Assembly (NCBI GenBank): GCA_003553895.1
Contig: PWFM01000070.1
Coordinates: forward strand, 1-13,986
Origin: Syntrophomonadaceae bacterium
GTDB taxonomy: Bacteria > Bacillota > Dethiobacteria > DTU022
Length of the DNA stretch: 13,986 bases
Direction: 5' to 3'
In this document: positions 7,211-13,329 of the stretch, one piece after another
How the letters are laid out: each line of letters begins with the position of its first letter
Numbering within the stretch: the first letter of the stretch is position 1
The notes under the pieces: generated by a model
What the model was told of the DNA's origin: nothing
What the model saw: the letters and a program-made list of their open reading frames with translations, nothing else
The model's database searches: none
Position numbers and translations under genes: made by a program

Positions 7211-7408
7211 TTAATAAAAAAAGAGCCCGAAAGGGCTCACCTCAATAAGTAAGCTGCAACCGGAGGGCGAGGGGGTTCTTTTGCTTCGGATCAATATATC
7301 CTTTTCAACCATGGGTATATTTGCTCCTATGTCGTTCAATCTCTTTAAAGCCTGCCGGTGGTAGAGTTTATAAAAATGGGTTCGATCAAAAATAATTTTT
7401 TCGCTTAT
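7211..7408 (-). other. Startless open frame between DUF362 gene and terminator
   Basis: The 215-bp 3' region of the DUF362 transcript holds a 65-codon open minus-strand frame without an ATG, GTG or TTG near its beginning. Its first half reads like protein (IIFDRTHFYKLYHRQALKRL, then NDIGANIPMVEKDIL), but its end runs through the terminator hairpin, so as it stands it cannot be a normal gene. It may be a decayed gene tail or chance. I do not recognise a family. Confidence 0.2.
7215..7238 (-). terminator. Rho-independent terminator after the DUF362 gene
   Basis: A perfect 6-bp stem (GAGCCC 7223-7228, GGGCTC 7233-7238, loop of four) is followed on the minus strand by seven T residues (complement of 7216-7222). 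It lies about 215 nt after the DUF362 stop codon and just before the sulfur-operon promoter, so it separates the two minus-strand units. There is no T run on the plus side. Confidence 0.85.
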
Positions 7409-7453
7409 TTACTTCAAATTCAACCCTGCGGTTTTTAGACTTGCCCAAGAGCA

Positions 7454-8359
7454 TCAATCATTAAGGATACTCCGAATCTTCTCGGCGTAAGCAGCGCTCT
7501 CGTCATCACCTGTTACCAGTTCAATCTTTTCTGCTGATTCTACCCCGAGGCCCAGTTCAATCGCCCGTTTAATTTGTTCCTGTTCGAAAATCGGGGTTTC
7601 CATGATTTCCCTGGTCGAGCCCAGGTCTTTTAAGATCGCTATGCCTGTGGCATCAACTGCTATTCGATCAGTCCCGGCCAGAAAGAGCCCGGGCTGTTTC
7701 TTTTTCCCGCTCATCGGACCTTCCTCGACAAAACCTTCCATAGCGTCCATGATAATCAGATCCGGGTCATAGCCGGCATTGATTTCGGCTATCATCTTTC
7801 TCATATGGGGGGAACTGTGCAGTTCCTGCATGTAGCTGGTCCCCGCTTTGGGCACTATCCCTACGGCCAGTTTCAGGGACATGGTAAAAATGCCGCCAAA
7901 CTGGTGGGTTTTTAAGCAGGGCAGGGCTACGACACATTCTGCTTCTTTGATTATCCTTGGAACCAGAAAGCCGTCTTTCCAGTTGCTGCCCGGCGGATTT
8001 ACTTTGACCATCTCAGCCTGGGAGAGCTCGTCAATGTTGATGACTTCGGCCCCGTATTTTTCGGCGGCCTGGTGTACTCCCAGGATTTCCATAACTTCAG
8101 CGCTGTCTACCGGCCCGCTTCTTTCCGCAATTGTAATCTTTGCAGCGCCCATATCTTTTAGATAAGCGAGGCTTTCTTCTAATGTCTCGGGATGGGTTGA
8201 TCCGGGATAGGGATCGGCGGTGTTGAAGTTTGGCTTTAAAACAACCTTTTTGTCTTTGACGGGGTTGATGTCAAGCAGTTCCACGCTGCGCCGCAGGGCC
8301 TGCCGTCTGTTGCCTGCTTTCACCAGCGATACTTTTGCAAGTCTGTTTGCGTTGGCCAT
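7454..8359 (-). CDS. DUF362 domain protein
   Basis: The 301-residue product fits the DUF362 family, whose molecular function is not settled. Visible family marks are VVLKPNFN (39-46), the STHPETLEESLAYLKDMGAA block (54-73), CLKTHQFGGIFTMSLK (148-163), and the C-terminal DRIAVDATGIAILKDLG block. Many relatives carry a C-terminal 2[4Fe-4S] ferredoxin module; no CxxCxxC clusters occur here, so this is the short form without the iron-sulfur part. There is no signal peptide. The start ATG 8359 follows AAGGAGG by 8-9 nt. It is transcribed alone, from a candidate promoter at 8454-8482 to the terminator at 7215-7238, and is divergent from spoVS. Family membership is secure; a function is not claimed. 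Confidence 0.88.
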   Translation of the reverse strand: MANANRLAKVSLVKAGNRRQALRRSVELLDINPVKDKKVVLKPNFNTADPYPGSTHPETLEESLAYLKDMGAAKITIAERSGPVDSAEVMEILGVHQAAEKYGAEVINIDELSQAEMVKVNPPGSNWKDGFLVPRIIKEAECVVALPCLKTHQFGGIFTMSLKLAVGIVPKAGTSYMQELHSSPHMRKMIAEINAGYDPDLIIMDAMEGFVEEGPMSGKKKQPGLFLAGTDRIAVDATGIAILKDLGSTREIMETPIFEQEQIKRAIELGLGVESAEKIELVTGDDESAAYAEKIRSILND

Positions 8360-8453
8360 AAATTACGCCTCCTTGAAAGAGTTTAATAACAGCCCTGGTT
8401 TAGATCCTTGCTGCTCCCAGGAAGAAATCAGCGTTTTGATAACCTGTGACTAT

Positions 8454-8482
8454 ATTATATCAATAACTGCAGCTATTAAAAA
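8454..8482 (-). promoter_or_regulatory. Candidate promoter of the DUF362 gene
   Basis: A perfect TATAAT on the minus strand (8454-8459) lies 17 bp from TTTTTA (8477-8482). The spacer overlaps an imperfect palindrome at 8462-8477 centred on CTGCAG (7 of 8 arm positions pair), which could be an operator. The -10 is excellent and the -35 weak. The leader to the start codon would be about 90 nt. Confidence 0.4.
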
Positions 8483-8645
8483 CATAAGCAGGGGCATGAG
8501 GAATCTCTTTGTAGCTACAGTATCTATTTGAGTTCAAATGTGTTATACTAAAATTCAGATTATTATTTATATTAGTTTTAGAAGTAAATATTGTACTGGT
8601 TATTATATTTGCTCAGAGATTTTGACAAAGGAGGATCAAGTTTAA

Positions 8646-8906
8646 ATGGATGTATTAAGAGTTGCAGCAAAATCAAACCCTAATTCTGTAGCAGGTGCCC
8701 TGGCAGGGGTTATACGAGAAAAGGGAAAAGCTGAAATGCAGGCAATCGGAGCAGGCTCCCTGAATCAGGCCATGAAAGCAATGGCTATTGCCAGGGGGTT
8801 CGTGGCTCCGGGAGGGATCGACCTGGTTTGCACCCCCGCTTTTGTTGATATTCAAATTAACGGGGAAGAAAGAACAGCAATAAAAATTATTGTCGGGCCA
8901 AGGTAA
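8646..8906 (+). CDS. spoVS: Stage V sporulation protein S
   Basis: The 86-residue product is SpoVS, a small Alba-like-fold protein that in Bacillus subtilis is needed for normal progress through sporulation and coat assembly; it is also kept in some non-sporulating bacteria. Length equals the family norm. The whole chain matches the highly conserved pattern: AAKSNPNSVAGALAGVIREK (7-26), then the AIGAGSLNQAMKAMAIARGF block, GGIDLVCTPAF, and the IQINGEERTAIKIIVGPR end. The start ATG 8646 is preceded by AAAGGAGG (8627-8634). It is a single gene, divergent from DUF362. The gene marks the organism as a probable spore former. A sigma-H-like promoter could not be read with confidence in the AT-rich upstream region. 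Confidence 0.96.
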   Translation: MDVLRVAAKSNPNSVAGALAGVIREKGKAEMQAIGAGSLNQAMKAMAIARGFVAPGGIDLVCTPAFVDIQINGEERTAIKIIVGPR

Positions 8907-9116
8907 TTTCAAATTGCTGGAAGTTTGCTTTGTAAGTAATTCAGGCAGCAATCTCTGGGCAAATATAATGGTCATTACCCTTAAAAGGGCTAAATACTGG
9001 GCAGCGCTTTAATCATGGCTGTTGGTGTGATGGTCATGCTCAGGCGAAAGCCAAAAAAACGGTTGCGAAACCTTCCTCCTGGCACTTTTAACCCAGGTAT
9101 ATAATACAACAGGCTC
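8907..9116. other. Spacer between convergent spoVS and yccF-like genes
   Basis: No gene is visible. An inverted repeat (ATTGCTG 8913-8919 and CAGCAAT 8946-8952, 26-nt loop) follows spoVS but lacks a T run. On the minus strand, a 4-bp GGTT/AACC stem (9061-9072) is followed by seven T residues (complement of 9053-9059), a weak candidate terminator for the YccF gene. Confidence 0.4.
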
Positions 9117-9524
9117 TTAACCTGCAGCCGGGGCCTTCAGGATGCCGGGGCGGTTGAGGACTTTAGCGCCGAAAGGCAAGATGGCCAGCATGGCCAGTTT
9201 TAAATGCTGGATTCCGAAGGGAATGCCGATGATGGTCAGGCTAAGCAGGGCGCCGATGGTCAGGTGGGCGAGACAAAGCTCCCAGCCCAAAAGCAGGATC
9301 CACAGAATGTTGCCAATCAAACCGCCTACCCCGAAACTGCCGATTTCCACATCCCGGCCGAAAGGCCAGAGGACAAAACCGGCTATCTTAAAGAACTGGA
9401 GGCCGAAGGGGATGCCTACGATGGTCAAGCAGACCAGTATCCCGGCAATGGCCCACAATAAGGCTCCGATAATCCCGCCGAAAATAAGCCAGACAATATT
9501 TCCGATAAAGCGCAGCACTAACAT
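9117..9524 (-). CDS. YccF domain membrane protein
   Basis: The 135-residue protein has two tandem YccF units. Each starts with a GNI-W membrane segment (GNIVWLIFGGIIGALLWAI, residues 8-26; GNILWILLLGWE, about 71-82) and continues with a GIPFG motif (VGIPFGLQFFKIAGFVLWPF and IGIPFGIQHLKLAMLAILPF). About four membrane segments are predicted and it acts in the cytoplasmic membrane. YccF proteins are widespread inner membrane proteins of unknown function; the length is usual. The start ATG 9524 has GAGGAGGAA 7-8 nt upstream, and a TG-C-TACAAT extended -10 lies 33 bp before the start. Transcribed singly, divergent from the dipeptidase gene and convergent with spoVS. Confidence 0.9.
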   Translation of the reverse strand: MLVLRFIGNIVWLIFGGIIGALLWAIAGILVCLTIVGIPFGLQFFKIAGFVLWPFGRDVEIGSFGVGGLIGNILWILLLGWELCLAHLTIGALLSLTIIGIPFGIQHLKLAMLAILPFGAKVLNRPGILKAPAAG

Positions 9525-9556
9525 GGTCCAGTTCCTCCTCTAATCAACTGATCTAC

Positions 9557-9565
9557 ATTGTAGCA
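9557..9565 (-). promoter_or_regulatory. Candidate extended -10 promoter of the YccF gene
   Basis: The minus strand reads TGCTACAAT here, a TGN-extended -10 element. No good -35 is present 17 bp upstream (AGAAAG), as is allowed for extended -10 promoters. The position fits the YccF start at 9524. Confidence 0.35.
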
Positions 9566-9686
9566 TAGTTTAATGAATCCTTTCTTGAAATAGTAGTGAT
9601 AGGGTAAATTCTTTGTTAGAATAAACTCAAGGCATTGCCGAAGATAGGCCGTATTGACGGGCAGAAAACAGGGGTGTTAGGAGATT

Positions 9687-10487
9687 ATGAAGACCATTTA
9701 CCCGGGGATGCTGGGCGTTTTAGTGCTCGGCATCCTGGTTGCAGGCGGGATCTTCACCTGGCAGGGGTACAAAAACCTGGAAAACCGGACAGAAGAGCTT
9801 GAGCAATACCTGGCCGCGCTGGAAAGCAAGCTGGAGAAGATGAATGAAGATGTGGTGGATCTCGAGGCGCAGCTGGAGCGGGCCCGGCTGGAATTAGAGG
9901 TGGATGACGAGCTGTTGGTAGTTGAAGGGCTGATCAGGGTAAGGGATCTGGATCCTACCATCAAGATCGATTTACGCTATGCCGGTGAGGATAATTTTAC
10001 CGGGCGTCAGCTGTACCCGGTAGCGCTGGGCCTCCTTCAAAAAGGAACTGCAGAGAAACTAATTTCCGCGCAGGCCGAATTCAGGGCGGACGGTTACAGT
10101 CTTAAGATATGGGATGCTTACCGGCCTTTAAGCGTGCAGGAAAAGTTGTGGGAGGAATTCCCCGACAGCAGGTATGTCGCTTCGCCGGAAAGAGGGTCTA
10201 ACCATAACCGTGGCGCCGCGGTGGATGTGACCCTGGTGGACAAGGAAGGAGAAGAGCTGCTTATGCCCACCGGCTTTGATGAGTTTGTGCCCGAGGCTGC
10301 GCGCAGTTACCCGGACATGCCGGATCAAGCGCGGGAAAACATGGACTACCTGACCGAGGTCATGGTCAACAACGGCTTTACCACCATTGAAAGCGAGTGG
10401 TGGCACTTTAACGATGCAGATGTAGATGAATACCCCCTGCTGGATGTTAAGCTTGAAGATTTCGCCAGTAAATATTTTGCCCGGTGA
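9687..10487 (+). CDS. Membrane-anchored D-Ala-D-Ala dipeptidase (VanX/DdpX type, M15D)
   Basis: The C-terminal 190 residues are a zinc dipeptidase of the VanX/DdpX group, which cuts D-Ala-D-Ala. Motifs: DLRYAGEDNFTGRQLY (95-110), DAYRPLSVQEKLW (143-155, Arg146 matching the catalytic arginine of VanX), SNHNRGAAVD (171-180, zinc ligands His173 and Asp180) and ESEWWHF (235-241, catalytic Glu237 and zinc ligand His240). Before the domain sit a single membrane segment (7-26) and a heptad-like coiled coil (about 28-72), so the enzyme is probably anchored and faces the cell wall, unlike cytoplasmic VanX. A wall-recycling role therefore fits better than vancomycin resistance; no vanH, vanA or vanRS is nearby. 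AGGAG (9679-9683) lies only 3 nt from ATG 9687. Expression is probably monocistronic; a TAGAAT at 9617-9622 lacks a good -35. Confidence 0.9.
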   Translation: MKTIYPGMLGVLVLGILVAGGIFTWQGYKNLENRTEELEQYLAALESKLEKMNEDVVDLEAQLERARLELEVDDELLVVEGLIRVRDLDPTIKIDLRYAGEDNFTGRQLYPVALGLLQKGTAEKLISAQAEFRADGYSLKIWDAYRPLSVQEKLWEEFPDSRYVASPERGSNHNRGAAVDVTLVDKEGEELLMPTGFDEFVPEAARSYPDMPDQARENMDYLTEVMVNNGFTTIESEWWHFNDADVDEYPLLDVKLEDFASKYFAR

Positions 10488-10492
10488 ACATG

Positions 10493-10517
10493 TGGCATTA
10501 ACTCCGTCCCCTTGCTA
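10493..10517 (-). repeat. Possible diverged copy of the G-rich repeat terminus
   Basis: The minus strand here reads AGCAAGGGGACGGAGTTAAT, resembling the end of the element at 3082-3110 (CCAGGGGGACGGGGTTGTTG). It lies between two convergent genes and includes the TAG stop of the ATP-grasp fusion gene. Only the short G-rich core is shared, so this may be a remnant of the same repeat family or coincidence. Confidence 0.3.
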
Positions 10518-12488
10518 CACATAAAGGCGCCTGGCCGTATCGGAGGCGGCCAGCGCCGCTTTTCGCAGAAAGTCCTGGGCAATACGCAGCCGGGATTGTT
10601 TTAAAGCATAACGTTTTTCTTTATCGGTTTCTATTGCCTCATACATGTAGGTATCCATGGTTACTTCCACCTGGATGACATGGACATCATTATCCCGGTC
10701 GCTGTGCATCCGGGTGATGAATCCCCCTGAATAAGGTTCGTTTTTGGCATAAGTTAACCCCAGGCCGTACGGCTTGATACCCTGCTTCAGGGTATTGATA
10801 AAAGCGGAAATTATTTCCGGGTGTGCCGAGGTGTCATCGAGGGTGCCCACCACGATATTGTCTCTTTCTTCCCCTTCGTCATGAACCCGGCCAAGCCCCA
10901 CCGAAGTCATGGAATGGGCGTCAATTAGCAGGGCATAGCCCCGTTCTTTTTTGCTCTTTTCGATAACCGAGGCCAAAATCTCGTGGTAAAGATCGTAATA
11001 TTCCAGGATGCTTTCCTCCTGGTAAGGTGTATAGCCTTTTTGCAGGATCAGTTCATCCTGGACGTTGTAGTATTCGGTAGGCGGGTTGCCCAGGTGCCGG
11101 GGGAGGCGTTTGGATTTAGAACCGTTTTTTCTTCGATTCATGTCCACGAAAAACGGGGTCAGCCTGGAGATGACCTGCAATCCCCCGAGGGCTTCAAAAA
11201 GGATATCGCTAAAGAGATCGATTTCCAGAAGGGATTTCGCATCAAGCTTAAAATGATCCTGATATTTGGCCGGTATCAGAACACCGGAATGGGGAATGGA
11301 GAGTATAAAGTCCGGGTTTTGGGGCCGGAACTCAATTAAATCTTTGGTCGAAAGAATGTACTTTTCCTCGCTGAAAACATCAACCACTTCCACCTTTTCA
11401 GCATGCCCTTCGTAGTGGGCGTAAATGTCTTCCCACTGGTAGGCGGGCTGGGAGGTAATGGTTTTCACCATTGCCGAGGGGGCTTTTGGCTTGCCCAGCA
11501 GTTCGCTTTCCAGGCGGTCTAGAACCATGTTGCTCAGGGATATTCCGTAAAGTTCAAGTAGGCCCTGCCCACCGGGAAAAGCGTTAACTTCGAGCACCTT
11601 GCCGGACTGGAGCATATCAACTGATAATAACCGGCACTCCGGAAAGGCTTTTTGCGCTGACCGGGCAATTTCTTCCTGTTCGGGGCTGAGGGAGTGAGGG
11701 AGCTGGGCTGCCCCCAGGCTGAAGTTGGTTTTCCATTCCCCCGGCGCCGCTTCCCTAAGCATGCTGCCGATAATTTCCCCGTCAAAGAAAGTGACCACGA
11801 TGTCACCTTCTTCAACCTCGGAACAGAACTCCTGCAGGAGGATATGGTTGTACATATTCAGGTACATGTTTATTACTTCGGTTAGCTCCGGATCCGCAAA
11901 GTCGATCCGGTGTACCGCGTGGCCGCAGCCGTAACCGTAGCGGTCTTTTAAAACAAAAGACCCTTTATTGCGCGGCAGTTTCTTTAAAGCCTCCATGGCC
12001 TCTTCCAGGGTGCAGGCAGCGTAAGTCGAAGGCCGTGGCAGACCGGGGCAGCGAACAATGATTTCATATTTATCGTTGGTGGACAGGGTCGCTTCCACGT
12101 TTTCCATTAGAATACCTTGCTCTTCAATGGCGCGGATCAGGTCGAGGTTCGGTGTGTCACAGTTCCTGACATCGTCTGCCCGGAAGAAGCACAAGTCGAT
12201 AGTGCTTAAATCTACCGGGCGTTCATCAATTTTTTTTAGCAGGCGGTAGCATTCCAGGGGATCGCTGTACCAGTTTTCAGGCAGGTCCAGGATTGACGCC
12301 TTGGCATGGGGCCTGTCTTCATGGAGATAAAGATCTTCCATACTGAAGTGATAGAGCAAATGCCCCCGGGCTGCCGCCATACTTAAGATCTGGTTGAGCC
12401 CGGTGTTGTAAAGATCAACTTCCAGCCCCGTGTAGCTGAGTTGACCGCTTTCAAAGGCAATATTAAGTACCTGTTCGCTTTTGTCCAC
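10515..12488 (-). CDS. GshB-like ATP-grasp ligase fused to N-formylglutamate-amidohydrolase-like domain
   Basis: The 657-residue protein has two enzyme parts. Residues about 8-330 follow the plan of glutathione synthetase GshB: an N-terminal substrate domain (SMAAARGHLLYHFSMEDLYL), the loop GSFVLKDRYGYGCGHA (176-191), ILLQEFCSEVEEGD, and the metal ligands in LEVNAFPGGQGL (Glu300, Asn302). Residues about 390-650 match N-formylglutamate amidohydrolase (HutG family, zinc): LSIPHSGVLIP (396-406), the DLFSD acid motif, FFVDMNRRKNG (446-456), LIDAHSM (521-527), and SGGFITRMHSDRDNDVHVIQ (587-606). A linker of about 55 residues joins them. One half should form an amide or peptide bond with ATP, the other hydrolyse an N-acyl amino acid amide; substrates are unknown. 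The GTG start at 12488 has only a weak ribosome site (AAAGGCGGG), but TAA precedes it closely, and a perfect promoter lies upstream. Single gene, convergent with the dipeptidase. Confidence 0.88.
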   Translation of the reverse strand: MDKSEQVLNIAFESGQLSYTGLEVDLYNTGLNQILSMAAARGHLLYHFSMEDLYLHEDRPHAKASILDLPENWYSDPLECYRLLKKIDERPVDLSTIDLCFFRADDVRNCDTPNLDLIRAIEEQGILMENVEATLSTNDKYEIIVRCPGLPRPSTYAACTLEEAMEALKKLPRNKGSFVLKDRYGYGCGHAVHRIDFADPELTEVINMYLNMYNHILLQEFCSEVEEGDIVVTFFDGEIIGSMLREAAPGEWKTNFSLGAAQLPHSLSPEQEEIARSAQKAFPECRLLSVDMLQSGKVLEVNAFPGGQGLLELYGISLSNMVLDRLESELLGKPKAPSAMVKTITSQPAYQWEDIYAHYEGHAEKVEVVDVFSEEKYILSTKDLIEFRPQNPDFILSIPHSGVLIPAKYQDHFKLDAKSLLEIDLFSDILFEALGGLQVISRLTPFFVDMNRRKNGSKSKRLPRHLGNPPTEYYNVQDELILQKGYTPYQEESILEYYDLYHEILASVIEKSKKERGYALLIDAHSMTSVGLGRVHDEGEERDNIVVGTLDDTSAHPEIISAFINTLKQGIKPYGLGLTYAKNEPYSGGFITRMHSDRDNDVHVIQVEVTMDTYMYEAIETDKEKRYALKQSRLRIAQDFLRKAALAASDTARRLYV

Positions 12489-12552
12489 CAGTTAATCTGC
12501 CCGCCTTTAAATGATATTGTTGGTGAAACTTTCAGTCGAAAGATGCGATAAA

Positions 12553-12581
12553 ATTATAGCAATGGTGGTTGAAGGTGTCAA
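12553..12581 (-). promoter_or_regulatory. Consensus sigma-A promoter of the ATP-grasp fusion gene
   Basis: On the minus strand a perfect TTGACA (12576-12581) and a perfect TATAAT (12553-12558) are 17 bp apart, with TGC directly before the -10. Transcription would start near 12546, giving a leader of about 58 nt that contains a small CTTTC/GAAAG hairpin. Confidence 0.85.
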
Positions 12582-12597
12582 ACATATTATGAGATTT

Positions 12598-12669
12598 ACG
12601 ACTAAACCTGGCCCCCGGGGTGGTCCTACAGGTTAACTTGCTGTCGGTAAGCCCGGGTGGTTTAGTTGT
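12598..12669. repeat. Long inverted repeat upstream of the ATP-grasp promoter
   Basis: The arms 12598-12608 and 12659-12669 pair (8 perfect base pairs, ACTAAACC with GGTTTAGT, extended by G-T and further pairs). C- and G-rich inner parts (GCCCCCGGGG and GCCCGGG) can extend the stem. No T run follows on either strand, and no ORF covers it. It sits in the divergent region between the fusion-gene promoter and the structured-RNA promoter. Confidence 0.5.
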
Positions 12670-12811
12670 GACTTCTCGACCGTTTATAGCGGGTTCTACT
12701 GTTTTTCATGCAGGCCCGGCCTGGCTTTTCAATTAGTCCTGAGTGTTATATCAAAAGACTGCTCCTGAGCTACGGAAAGCGGTAATGCCATAAATTTACA
12801 ATACCAAAATG
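12670..12811. other. Non-coding spacer, nothing recognised
   Basis: No ORF with a ribosome site, terminator or repeat is evident. The stretch joins the inverted repeat and the promoter of the structured RNA, and contains a short GCCCGGCCTGGC palindromic patch at about 12713-12724. Confidence 0.5.
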
Positions 12812-12840
12812 TTGACAATTTTCAATATACGTGATAATAT
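12812..12840 (+). promoter_or_regulatory. Strong sigma-A promoter of the structured RNA
   Basis: TTGACA (12812-12817), a 17-bp spacer and TAATAT (12835-12840) form a near-consensus promoter in an AT-rich segment. The predicted start, near 12847, falls immediately before the GC-rich structured region whose first nucleotides form its closing helix. No ORF begins within the following 450 bp. Confidence 0.8.
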
Positions 12841-12846
12841 ATAATT

Positions 12847-13155
12847 CTCCAGGTTCCGGGAGGCTGTTACGCACTCCGAACCCGGCCTTACGGGATTAAC
12901 GGAAGAAAAGGGCGCAGGCCCGGATCTAAAGCGGTTAAGCCCAATTCAGCCGGGTCGTTGTAAGTGGCCGAAGCGGAAGGGCATCATGAAGGCCTAAGAA
13001 CCGGCTTGAGGCCGTGAAGCATCGGACACTCTAAGCACAGATCTCTCCAGGCCGATCGGAGCTTGAGCAAACCCGTCTGAAGAGACGAAAGAGCTCAGCT
13101 CACCGGGGAAGAGGATTCTGGCGGTAACGTATAAGGTCTGCTGGAACCTGGTTTG
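12847..13155 (+). ncRNA. Structured non-coding RNA of unknown family
   Basis: A GC-rich block of about 310 nt between AT-rich flanks follows a strong promoter and has no plausible plus-strand ORF. The 5' segment 12849-12857 (CCAGGTTCC) and the 3' segment 13143-13151 (GGAACCTGG) pair perfectly over 9 bp, closing the whole domain. Nested inside are GTTAC/GTAAC (12866-12870 with 13124-13128), GCCCGG/CCGGGT (about 12918-12923 with 12950-12955), CGGC/GCCG around TTGAG (near 13001-13013), CTCC/GGAG (near 13044-13060), CGTCT/AGACG with a GAAG loop (near 13074-13087), and the longer GAGCTTGAGC with GCTCAGCTC enclosing that hairpin. A 60-codon minus-strand frame (12994-13176) is judged a shadow. RNase P, tmRNA, 6S and SRP RNA hallmarks were not found. 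A group II intron fragment is possible, but no domain V was seen. Confidence 0.6.
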
Positions 13156-13329
13156 CTTATATTCCAAGGAACGCACTTCTCATTAACTATTCTCACACTT
13201 CATCTACCATTACTTTTCGCATTTAGTTGTCCAAAGTGTCTTCAATTTAGGACCGCTTAATGGAAACAGCCCGTTATTAAACAGGCATTTTCAAGAAAAT
13301 TGATATGGTCGAAAGGAGGTAAGGCAAAA
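13156..13329. other. AT-rich leader between structured RNA and metallo-hydrolase gene
   Basis: No gene is seen. A TGGAA/TTCCA hairpin (13142-13146 with 13162-13166) competes with the closing helix of the upstream RNA, which could let the RNA switch between two folds. No T-run terminator lies between the RNA and the next gene, so read-through into that gene is possible. Confidence 0.4.

Noticed and set aside
5749..8474. Shared 11-mer ATAACTGCAGC in two upstream regions (5749-5759 and 8463-8473) as a common operator
   Set aside because: A window of this size is expected to contain many chance 11-mer matches, and the flanks do not agree.
8491..8645. Sigma-H-like promoter for spoVS (AGGAAT near 8499)
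   Set aside because: No GAAT-type -10 is found at suitable spacing, and the alternative TATACT at 8544-8549 has no -35 at the right distance.
8913..8952. Terminator of spoVS
   Set aside because: The 7-bp inverted repeat has a 26-nt loop and no T run after it.
9687..10487. Vancomycin resistance cluster
   Set aside because: Only a VanX-like dipeptidase is present, it is membrane-anchored, and no ligase, dehydrogenase or two-component pair of the van type is adjacent.
12847..13155. RNase P RNA, tmRNA, 6S RNA or SRP RNA
   Set aside because: The expected conserved segments (for example the GAGGAAAGTCC core of RNase P or the GGTC/GGAAG loop of SRP RNA) are absent.
12994..13176. 60-codon minus-strand ORF over the structured RNA
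   Set aside because: It is antisense to the promoter-driven RNA, has no good ribosome site, and its composition follows the helices of the RNA rather than a protein family.
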